From Camellia lanceoleosa (Eukaryota > Streptophyta > Magnoliopsida > Ericales > Theaceae), in assembly GCA_025200525.1 (NCBI GenBank), contig CM045762.1, forward strand, positions 88,726,717 to 88,790,716: DNA of 64,000 bases. The letters are read 5' to 3'. The stretch's first letter is position 1. Each line of letters begins with the position of its first letter. Below, piece by piece: positions 54,761-64,000 of the stretch. The position numbers were made by a program, and so were the translations under genes. Below the pieces are notes generated by a model. That model worked only from the letters and a program-made list of their open reading frames with translations. It was not told the DNA's origin and ran no database searches.

Positions 54761-56862
54761 TGCAAATTCTCTTGAGGTATTAAAACCTAGTCGGACTCGA
54801 TCGTGCCGTCGATCGAGGCGTTATCGGTGCAGCAGGCGGGCCAAAGCCGAGGGAGCCTCGCGGCGACTTATTAGTTAGCCTCTGATGTTACCCTGGAGAG
54901 GGACCTTTTGTAATGTTGGCCGGTGGTGTATCACGTTTATTGATTTTGTTGTTGACCGGTGTACTATTGGATGCTGAGGCATCATGTTTATGTATCGCAT
55001 ATCCATGCATAATATTGTTTGTTTAATCCTCGTGTATTGGGGAGTATGTATGGAATTTCGAACTCTCTATTTTATTTTGAGAAATTGTTAATGGGGTCAA
55101 TGATCCTAGTATTGTTGCTTGCTTAGTACTATGTATTGAGTTAGTCTTGTGACGGCCTGTGGGCCTTGTTCTTTTTAGAGATTATGGTTGAGAACGGGAA
55201 TCCGTGGGTGGATGTGAGTGATGTGATGGTTTCGAGAGTTGTGCAGTATTAGCAAGGTTATGTGAGGTTATATCTCGGGTTAGCGGGAATGGTACCTGTT
55301 TGTTGGTTTGTGTTTTGGGCTTGCTAGTTAGTGAGTCTGGAGTGACCCTAACGGTTGTATAGGGGTAGTGTTTGTTTTGTGATTGGTTATCAATTGTGGG
55401 GTATGGTTTGTGAGTGGATGTAGGCAGCATTCTTTAGTGGAAGAACAGTTTGTGTTCTAGAGTAATGAGAATAGCGTTGGTCGAATTATCCTTCTTGATT
55501 GGGTAGTTGTAATTGCGGTTGACCATGTCGGTCTTGATCGAGGAGATGAGTAGGCTTGCTATGCAGCCATGGGGAGAAATGGTGATACCCTTAGGCCTTG
55601 ATGTTGATGCGGTTTAATTTAAGGAGATCGGTGAGATTCCAAAATTGGGGATTTGTGTAGAGAACTCCGTGTTAGGGGTTAGTAATATAGTGGCACATCG
55701 ATTGTGTGGAGTTTGTTGAGTTGATTAGTCACTTATTGGTATTGTGTTTTGGGTGGACATCGGTCACCTTGAGGTTAGTCTCGTTTGTTGTAGACATTGT
55801 GTGTTGATTAGGGAAAAGCTGAAACTAATCATCCGGTTGTGTTATTAAATATCACGATTATAGTAATACAGCAAATATGTGTATTGAATGATCATTGTAA
55901 ATGATTGGATTTTTTTTTATACATTATGTGTATATATATGGTTAGGGAGGAGATAGGGGATGGACTCCGATGATACAGCACCAAAATGTGTATCCATTGA
56001 AAGATTGTAATAGCTCATATGCTTATTTATTGTGAAGTGAAAAAAAAAATGTTTTATATGAGTTACTATCTCATTTAATTGTTGGCCAGGTTCTGAGCCA
56101 GGTGTATGTTATTAAATTGGCTAAGTAAAAGGAGGCGAGATGAAATTGCAAAACCATGAATTTCTTATGCCTTATGTGTTGATAGTATTGTTGTTATTTC
56201 TATTAACTATCATTATAGAAATGTTATGCTTCGTGTTGGTTTTGGTATCACTGTATGAGTGATGATTGTTGCTAGTAGTATGTTGAAAGGATTTGGAAAA
56301 AAACAAAATTTTTCCTAAGTGTTTGGGCCACCTAAGGGTGTTGTTGAGAAATTGATTTAATTCAAGGGTTTTGCGAAATTCCAAATGAATCTTTTTGGTA
56401 AATAAACTGTGGGTGATTTTTATGTTTTGGATAACACCGTATTTGTGAAGAATATTTTGAAAAATGTTGAGTTTCGCATGGAAAATGAAGGATTTATTTT
56501 GGAATGTTAACATCGAAAATTTGACTACCTTTGAGAAATGTCTCTTGAACAAGAAAATGTTTTCTAATTATTTACTCATAAGATTCGCTTGGGTTGGCTT
56601 TCGGGAATCTTGTTGTTGAATAGTGACTTAGCTTGAAGCGCTAGTCAGTTGTTGGTAATTGTTTCAGGAAAGGTTTGGTCTGTTAAGGTTTTCGTACCTA
56701 AGTGTTGTGGTTTGGAACGTATTCCCTTAGTGAGTCTCTTCCTTGGTGAGAGTGGCGTGACGGTTTGTAGTGAGAGCGGTTACACTCCTAGTATTGGGGG
56801 TGTTGGTCTTTGTGTATCAGTTGGCCTTGTGTTTTGGCGCATCCTTAATTTGAGGACGAAAT
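54761..56862 (+). other. Decayed interior without pol
   Basis: A possible protease remnant lies at about 54910-55010 (GVLLDAEAS where the family has a DTGA-like motif). The rest has no RT, RNase H or integrase motif. A part at about 55940-56110 (GGAGATAGGGGATGGACTCC, then GGCCAGGTTCTGAGCC) matches the interior of the solo LTR at 44982-46849 in reverse complement, i.e. LTR sequence inside the element. AATTTGAGGACGAAATTC at 56847-56864 is the conserved word that closes Tekay-type pol. Confidence 0.5.
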
Positions 56863-56867
56863 TCTTT

Positions 56868-56876
56868 AAGGGAAGG
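56868..56876 (+). other. Polypurine tract of the Tekay-like element
   Basis: AAGGGAAGG immediately before the 3' LTR start. Confidence 0.75.
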
Positions 56877-56877
56877 T

Positions 56878-59477
56878 TATAGCGATCCGGTTCTTTCTCC
56901 TTTGGTTGTAATATCCGAACTTCGATTCCGTGGATTCGGTTGTTGTTTTGAACTTGTTTACGTCCTTCAATTCTTTAAATTTGAGTTATAGAATGTTTTG
57001 GACTTGTTTGTTCGAGTTGGTTGTGTTGGAAACCAAGAGTTCTTGTCGAGTTTTGGACCCTCGCCGGCGAGGAGTTGGTCGCTCGAGCGTGCTTCTGTCT
57101 TTTGTTATTCGCCGAGCGAGGTTTGGTCGCTCGGCGAGTGGAGTTTTGTGTCATTGGCTCGAGCAGGTGGCTTCGCCGGCGAGAGTTGCGTCTAGTACTT
57201 AGACCTGAGAGCAGTGTTTGTTGGCTCGGCGAGCTTCTCTTCGCTCGGCGAGTTTGTTTCTTGTGTCTTGTCGCCGGCGACCAGGTCTTCGCTCGAGCGA
57301 GCCTGTTCAGTTTATACACACAGCAGCGGGGAAAAATAACATTTTTCTCCTTCTTTCTTTCTTGAAACCCTAGCAGCCGAGAGTCTCTCTCTCTAAACTT
57401 ATTATCTCTCTAGATTTCATCTCTTTCTAGTATGAATCCATCCTAGGTCCTTTGTTAAAAAGAAAGAGGAGGTCAAGGGCTTCGCTTTAATCGGAAGAAT
57501 TGTGGATTTAGAGCACTTGGATTTCGGGTCAATCTTCTCCATTTGGGTTCTCCTTTGAGGTAGGGATTCTCCTTGTTTCTTTTCAATGCTCCATCTATAG
57601 ATAGACATGTGGTTATTTTGTATTGCATCAAAATTGTATCATGTTGGATTTGTGAAAATCATGGGGTAAACCTAGGGTTGGTTGTGTTAAGATTGGGTTT
57701 GGCTTCATTAGTTGTTGTCTTGGCTAATTAGAATATAAATTAGCATGTTGTAGTTAAATGAAGAAAAAGCCCTAAATTATGTTTTGATTTTGGTAAATTA
57801 AAATGGGGGTTTGTTGACTAATGTATATGAATCTCTTTGATTAAAATGAGTTGGATAAGGGTGTTAATGCCTAAGGAATTAATCATAGCTTTGGAATTGG
57901 TTTCATGGGAACAAGAATAGTGGAGTTGATTTTGTGATAACAAGAGAGAATTGGGATTGTTTCTGTGAAAATGATAAATGTATTTTCGAAATAAGATTGA
58001 GAATTGGGTTGTTGTATCTTGAGTGTTGAATACACGTGTAGAAGTTGTATTTTTAACTACCATGTTAATGTTATTGTTTGGTTTGTGATTCATGGTAATT
58101 GCGTCTTCAATAGATGTACAATATACTGCATCTAGAGTTTTGTCCTTGGTCATCGGTGGAGGATGACATGTTTGAGATGGATTGTCGTGTATGTTTTACA
58201 CCATTGTTGATTGAACATCATATGTGATGAAATGTTGAGATACATTTTATATGTATATTTGTTAGGGAGGAGAGGGTTGTACTCGGTGTGTGTGAGAAGA
58301 TAGGGATGTACTCCACACACCTATGTGTTCATATATCTTAATACATTGTTTGCATCCCGATAGTTTATGTGGTTGCAATATACATGTTGAATATGCCTTG
58401 TTGCATGGTTGTTGTTGGCGTTATATGCGCGCTTATAATCAAAGGTACCGTTACCTTCGGCTAGCGCTGGAGAAGCTGTATCGCTTATAATCTAAGGTAC
58501 CACACCCTTCGGCTAAGCGCTGGTAAAATGGTATGTTGTTGTGAGAAGTGCATTTTGGCTTACTATGCATATAGCTAGTAGAGAAGTTGATTGTAGTTAT
58601 TTCGATATCTTTGGCTTACCTAGCGCATAACCGGTAGAGCAAAGGAATTGTTGTTGTTTAGTTGTGGCGAAAATATCATGGATTTGATTGGTTACTGATT
58701 CGGAGGACCGAGTTACTCCATTGATTGATTGTATACATGTTGGTGGGTGTAAATTTATATTTTACAAAGTTATGCATGTATAGGTTTGATAGTAGTAGAA
58801 ACAAACCAAAATGTCATTTTTTGTCTTTTGGAAAGTGTGAAGGAGAATGAAGGTTTTAATGATAAACATATTTTGAAAAGATACGTGTCAGTATGCATGG
58901 GAAATGGAGGAGTATAGAAATGAGTGATTAGTTCCTAATGAGGATTAATTAAAGGAATAAGGAAAGATGAATCGCTTGTAGCGTTAAATGAAACGGTTGT
59001 TTTCAAAGAAAAGTTCATACATATATATATTTTGTATAAACTGTCATATTACTATTCTAGTACGAGAATGAGTGTGCATGATCATAGCTATCTGTAATGT
59101 TGTTATTGTTGAGGATCATGTTGAGATCTCTACTGGACTATATGTTCATCCCACGTTGTTGAATCTTTTTCAGGTATTAAGCAGGTTGAGCTGCAAGATT
59201 TGGATCTACTTATTTGTTGGCCACGGGGCCTTTTTCTTGTTGGCGGAACGCCATATGTGTAAAAGGGTTACACCCTTCAGTTGTTTGTTTAAAAGTTGTA
59301 AGCCTAAGGGTAATTTATTAGTTTGTTCATGAAACATTTACTTACATACGAATGAGAGTACTGATATTCATTGCTATGGATTGAATGTATGAGTTTATTT
59401 CCGCATATTATCTCTGAAATTGAATTAAGTTAATGAACTTGGTAATGACCTCGAGTAATAAAAAGTGGGGCGTGACA
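56878..59477 (+). mobile_element. 3' LTR of the Tekay-like element (2600 bp)
   Basis: Matches the 5' LTR end to end. Differences cluster in CG-rich words: TCGCCGGCGAGG here versus TCGCTCGAGCGAGG in the 5' LTR, GGCGGAACGCCATATG versus GGCATCATATG, and ATGAATCGCTTGTAGCG versus ATGAATAAACATGGCG. Intact GCTCGAGC remains at 57081, 57157 and 57291. Confidence 0.9.
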
Positions 59478-59482
59478 CTCAA

Positions 59483-60503
59483 CATGACTAATCTCAATTT
59501 TTTTATTTATTTAAAATTTATTTTCATTTAAACTGAATAGGTATGGATCCTGTTCAAACAGGTTTGCTACCTGTTTGATTCAAATTGAAAGGCCACCATT
59601 CCATCTATAAATAGGCAGTCTCTCATTTGGTTTTTTTCACTGAATTTTCATCCAAAAAATCTGATTTTCCTCTCTGCAATTTGCTGCAAAAAAATTTATT
59701 TTCCTCTCTGCATTTTGCTGCATTATTTTCTTGTGAGAAAGAGTGTAGACACAAAGTGCGTTTGTTGTGCGAATAACTTGCAATGCTGCTATTATTCATA
59801 GTTGATCATTTTATCCTGAGAGATAAACATCCACAATTTGAAAGCACCGTGAAGAGGATGAATCTGTCTTAAGGACATAGTGTTAAACACTGGACTTGAT
59901 TATAAAAAAAAAATTATTTGTTCAATAAATTAATTTGGTAAGTAATTAATTTACTTTCTATTTTATTCTTTTCCTGTTTCAGATTTTGATTCTATTTTTT
60001 GTAACAAAATAAAAATCTGTTTTTAATTATTTATTTTATATTTTGGTTTGATTTTTGTAATCAAACAATCTCTCTCTCTTTTTCTTATTTCTTCTGTTTG
60101 TTGTTAAGTACACAAACATAATTTATTCATAATACAGTGAAGATTGTCCAACAATCTTAAGGCAGGTTATTTTTGGGTGTCTTCATTGTATTTATTTTCT
60201 ATGCTTTTTACAAAATGATATTCTGGTTGGAAAATACAAATAGTAGTCATATACTGTTTGACAAATAGTAGTAATATATTGCTTATTTTCTTTGACAACT
60301 AGTAGTAATATACTGGTGTCATTAACAATTCAGAATATTATTTTGTATAATAGTGTTACAGAAAATTATTGTGTAGTAATTTATTTTCCTTGTTTTACTA
60401 ACTAGAAAAATAAAATTATTTTGTATTATAATTTATTTTCTGGTTTGAGTAACGAGAAAATTAATTTGTGTTTTGGTTTTTCTAATTTTTGTAATAAGAT
60501 ATT
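59483..60503 (+). mobile_element. Copia LTR/leader region
   Basis: TATA box at 59606, then repeated TTTTCCTCTCTGCA(A/T)TTTGCTG (59666, 59701) and a long AT-rich leader with three copies of an AATAGTAGTAATATACTG-like unit (60237-60315). The LTR boundaries and PBS could not be fixed. Confidence 0.5.
59606..59615 (+). promoter_or_regulatory. Copia TATA box
   Basis: TATAAATAGG, about 900 bp before the gag ATG. Confidence 0.6.
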
Positions 60504-61439
60504 ATGGCTACTGAAAGTAGTACTCCAAGTCCGATTGTTACGACGACTCCAATCCCTATCCAGAACCATGTTCAAGTTCCAATAAATCATGGAGAAAAAC
60601 GAGAAAAATTTAATGGCACCAAGTTTAAGAGATGGTAGCAGAAAATGATGTTCTATCTTACAATTCAAAATCTAGCCCGTTTTTTCCGTGAAAAGGCTCT
60701 AGTACTAGGAGAGGATGAAAGTGATCGGCAAGTTGTTGATGCTGTAGACGCTTGAAAACATTCTGATTTTCTGTGCAGAAACTACATCCTCAATGGCCTT
60801 GACAACACGCTGTATAATGTTTACAGCCCTTTGAAAACAGCAACAGAATTGTTGGATTCTTTGGAGAAAAAATACAAGACAGAGGATGCTGGCACAAAGA
60901 AATTTGTTGTCGGTAAATTTTTGGACTTCGTCATAGTAGATTCCCAAACGGTAATTTCTCAAGTTTAAAATTTTCAATTAATTTTGCATGATAGTCATGT
61001 TGAAGGTATGTCTCTGAACGAGTCTTTCCAAGTCGCTACGTTAGGGGAAAAATTACCATCGGCTTGGAAAGATTTCAAAAATTATTTAAAACATAAATGT
61101 AAGGAGATGACCATGGATGAATTGATTGTAAGACTAAGAATTGAGGAAGATAATTGTAAGGCTGAAAAGAGGAATGGTAAAAATCCCATTGAGTCCAAGA
61201 CTAATATGGCTGAACAAGTGCACAAACCACATAACAAAAAGAGGAAGTTTGCTGGAGATAATCCTAAATAAGGCGACAACAATGGCAATAAGAAGTTCAA
61301 AGGAAAATGCTATAACTGTGGCAAGCTGGACATCGAGCTTTTGATTGCCACCGCCCTAAGACGGATCACGGAAGTACAAGCAAGAAGACCACAATCAAGC
61401 CAATGTAACAGAATTAGATTACATCTCTGACGGGGTAAA
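60504..61439 (+). pseudogene. Ty1/copia (Tork-like) gag with several stops
   Basis: ATG at 60504 starts MATESSTPSPIVTTTPIPIQ, then KREKFNGTKFKRW, a TAG (60636), a TGA (60753), FLCRNYILNGLDNTLYNVYS, a TAA (60966), MSLNESFQVATLGEKLPSAW, and a Lys-rich tail with TAA at 61269, all in one frame. The four stops each fit one C-to-T or G-to-A change from Trp or Gln codons. The zinc knuckle begins CYNCGK (61308) and its second half (GHRAFDCHR) is one base out of frame. Confidence 0.85.
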
Positions 61440-62668
61440 TGACATCAATCTTTCTGCTGTCGTGTCTGAGGCTAATTTGGTTGGAAATCCAAAGAATGGT
61501 GGGTAGACACTGGGGCAACTCGTCACATTTGTGCAGACAAGAAGATGTTCACTACTTACAATAAGGCTACAAATGGTGAACAGCTTTTCATGGGAAATTC
61601 TTCTACTTCTACTGTGGCTGGACAAGGAAAGGTGATCTTGAAGATGACATCAGGGAAGGAACTTACCCTTAATAATGTACTGCATGTACCAGACATCCGG
61701 AATAATTTAGTTTATGGTTCTTTGTTAAGTAAAAATGGTTTTAAGCTTGTATTTGAGTTTGATAAATTTGTATTAATAAAGAGTGGTATGTATGTTGATA
61801 AGGGATACACGAGTGATGGTCTCTTCAAGTTGAATGTAATGACGGTTGTACCAAAATTTGCTATTAATAAGAATAACACATCTTTTGCTTATATTCTTGA
61901 GTTAAATTTATGGCATGGTAGATTAGGACATGTGAATTTTGATACTTTGTGTAGATTAATTGGTTTGGATTATATATCAAAGTTTGAAGTTGATCATAAT
62001 CACAAATGTGAAATTTGTGTAGAAGCGAAACTAACTAAGGCTCCATTTAAATCTGTTGAAACAAAAACCAAACCTCTAGAATTAATTCATACTGATGTAT
62101 GTGATCTTAAATTTGTTCAAACTAGAGGAGGCAAAAAGTATTTCATAACATTTATTGATGATTGCACAAGATATTGTTATGTATACTTACTTAGAAGTAA
62201 AGATGAAGCCTTGAAAATGTTTAAGCTTTACAAAATTGAAGTTGAAAATCAACTTGGTAAAACCATTAAAATAGTTAGAAGTGATAGGGGTGGTGAATAT
62301 GATGCACCTTTAAATGAATTTTGTGCACAACATGGCATTATTCACCAAACTACAGCACCCTATTCTCTACAGCAAAATGGAATTGCTGAAATGAAGAATA
62401 GAACCCTTAAAGAAATGATGAATGCCATGTTACTAAGTTCAGGCTTACGCAGAACTTGTGGGGGGAAGCAATTTTGTCTGTTAATTATGTTCTTAACAGA
62501 ATACCCCACAAGAAAACCAACACTCCTTATAAATTGTGGAAAGATCGACCACCTTCTTACAAATATTTAAAAGTGTGGGGGTGTTTGGCAAAGGTAGAAG
62601 TTCTTGTTTTGAAAAAGACTAAGATAGGATCAAAAACAGTGGATTGTATGTTTATTGGTTATGCTTAG
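61440..62668 (+). pseudogene. Copia protease and integrase
   Basis: The protease site [13 protein letters not shown] (codons for D-T-G-A at 61506-61517) opens a long frame. [14 protein letters not shown] and [16 protein letters not shown] form the HHCC zinc region. The core has [36 protein letters not shown] and [12 protein letters not shown]; the catalytic Asp, Asp and Glu all appear present. A frame change near 62455 moves the rest ([20 protein letters not shown]) to another frame, stopping at a TAG (62666). Confidence 0.9.
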
Positions 62669-64000
62669 AATAGTAGTCCATATAGGTTTCTGACTTATAA
62701 ATCAGAAATACTTGATATAAATGTGAACACTATTATAGAGTCAAGAAATGTTATATTTTTTGAACATGTTTTTCCTTACAAGAGAGGACAGGAATTAAGT
62801 TCACAGAAGAGAACTTATGATTGTACACAAAGTCAAGTGACTAATAACAATCAAACACAAGAGACTAGTAATGGTGTCAACCAACAGGATTTAACTGATG
62901 ATAAACCAAGATGAAGTAAGAGAGCACGAACATCAAAATCCTTTGGTCCAGATTTTCTGACATACCTGTTAGAAAATGAACCTCAAAGCTTTAAGGAAGC
63001 AATGACAGGTCCTGAAGCACCTTTGTGGAAAGAGGCTGTTAATAATGAAATTGAATCCATTATGCGAAATCATACTTGGGAATTAATGGATCTTCCACCC
63101 GGTTCTAAACCTCTTGGATATAAATGGATATTCAATAGAAAAATGAAAGTAGATGGTTCAATAGACAAGTATAGAGTAAGACTTGCGATAAAAGGTTGCA
63201 GACAAAAGGAAGGTCTAGACTATTTTGACACATATTGCCTTGTGACAAGAATAACATCCATCTGCATACCTATTGCCATAGCAGCATTGTATAATTTAGA
63301 AATACATCAAATGGATGTTAAAACAGCTTTCTTAAATGGTAATTTAATGTATGGAGCAACCCGAAAGGGGCTGTAGTGCTGGGGCAAGAAAAGAAAGTTT
63401 GTCAGCTTGTAAAATCTCTTTATGGATTAAAACAAGCTTCTAAGCAATGGCATGAAAAATTTGATCATGCTATGCTTACTAATGGGTTTAAAATAAACGA
63501 ATGTGACAAGTGTGTCTATATTAAAAACACTGACAAAGGTTATGTCATCGTTTGTCTTTATGTGGATGACATGCTTATCATTGAAAGCAGTCAAAACATG
63601 ATCAAATCAACTAAGCAAATGCTGAATAAAAGATTTGATATGAAAGATATGGGAGTCGCAGATGTCATATTAGGAATAAAAATTACTAAAACATTTGATG
63701 GATATGCATTATCTCAATCTCATTATATTAAAAAAATTCTTGGTAAATATATCAAGGATGATATGAATGTAGCAAGAACCCCTATAAACATTAGTCTTTA
63801 TTTATCGAAAAATAAAGGTGATGCGGTGTCTTAGCTAAAATACTCCCAAATCATTGGGAGGCTAATGTACCTAATGAATTGCACTCATCCTGATATAGCT
63901 TATGCTATCAGTAAATTGAGTAGGTACACTAGTAATCTCGGAGAAGATCATTGGAAAGCGATCATTCGGGTTCTTAGATATCTAAGATTTACCCGTGATC
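62669..64000 (+). pseudogene. Copia reverse transcriptase, partial at the window edge
   Basis: After the variable linker (stop at 62912), PLWKEAVNNEIESIMRNHTW, PPGSKPLGYKWIFNRKMKVD and MDVKTAFLNG appear. A frame change near 63350 follows (GATRKGL stop), then VCQLVKSLYGLKQASKQWHE and VIVCLYVDDMLIIESS with the catalytic YVDD at about 63560. A TAG at 63832-63834 interrupts [20 protein letters not shown], which continues to the right edge. RNase H and the 3' LTR are beyond the window. Overall similarity is to the Tork (Tnt1-type) group. Confidence 0.9.

Larger units (their letters stand above)
50815..59477 (+). mobile_element. Tekay/Del-like Ty3/gypsy element with both LTRs, pol largely missing
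   Basis: 8.66 kb with two 2.6-kb LTRs, both starting TATAGCGATCC and ending GGGCGTGACA. It has a Met-type PBS, decayed gag, a PPT and a perfect 5-bp TSD CTCAA (50810-50814, 59478-59482). The internal region is only 3.46 kb; no RT or integrase motif was found, so it is non-autonomous and would depend on enzymes from a relative. Confidence 0.9.

Noticed and set aside
1..64000. tRNA or rRNA genes
   Set aside because: No tRNA-like A/B box pair with cloverleaf and no rRNA block noticed; the tRNA-like words found are primer binding sites.

Overview
This 64 kb window looks like nuclear DNA of a dicot plant, probably a woody one: it is a nest of LTR retrotransposons, solo LTRs and small inverted-repeat transposons in AT-rich filler, with many microsatellites. 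No intact host gene, tRNA, rRNA or CRISPR array was found. The only recognisable piece of an ordinary plant gene is a broken, 3'-truncated leucine-rich-repeat extensin (LRX) at 43.3-44.1 kb. All boundaries, target-site duplications (TSDs) and domain calls were read by eye; family names rest on protein motifs and need a database search.

Layout. 0-2.9 kb: 3' end of a Ty3/gypsy Tat-type element carrying an antisense plant-mobile-domain (PMD) ORF, then PPT and LTR. 2.9-8.8 kb: AT-rich DNA with three MITEs (6116-6507, 6619-7029, 7250-7391), one of them with its empty site preserved in a neighbouring duplicate. 8.8-12.7 kb: an LTR-like sequence split by a solo Tekay/Del-type LTR (9906-12087, TSD TTTTG). 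12.7-41.0 kb: a pile of pieces of one large-LTR Ogre/Tat family (here 'family B', LTR starts TGTAGACACC), including a minus-strand LTR-PBS-gag unit (33.7-38.7 kb). A Tat element (15743-26253, coding on the minus strand) sits inside a family-B LTR; it has pol domains, two long tandem-repeat arrays and antisense Transposase_28-like ORFs between integrase and its 3' LTR.

41.0-50.8 kb: a gypsy LTR fragment with an 85-bp hairpin, a MITE (42467-42854), the LRX pseudogene, a second solo Tekay LTR (44982-46849, TSD ATTCC), a 169-bp-period tandem duplication, a solo copia-like LTR (48501-49425, TSD GTTAT) and a possible organelle-derived segment. 50815-59477: a Tekay-type element with two 2.6-kb LTRs, PBS, decayed gag and almost no pol (TSD CTCAA). 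59.5-64.0 kb: a Ty1/copia Tork-like element, decayed, running off the right edge.

The most unusual pattern is that several unrelated LTR families carry arrays of short CpG-containing palindromes just upstream of the LTR TATA box. GCTCGAGC occurs in both gypsy Tekay and copia LTRs, GTGTCGACAC in the 9-kb LTR, and GGTCGGCC-type words in family B; the Tat element has CTCCGAATTCGGAG in its 3' array. A second pattern is that the LTR pairs differ mainly by one- to few-base indels in CG-rich words, which may be real decay or a sequencing artefact. If it is an artefact, some frameshifts called here are not real.
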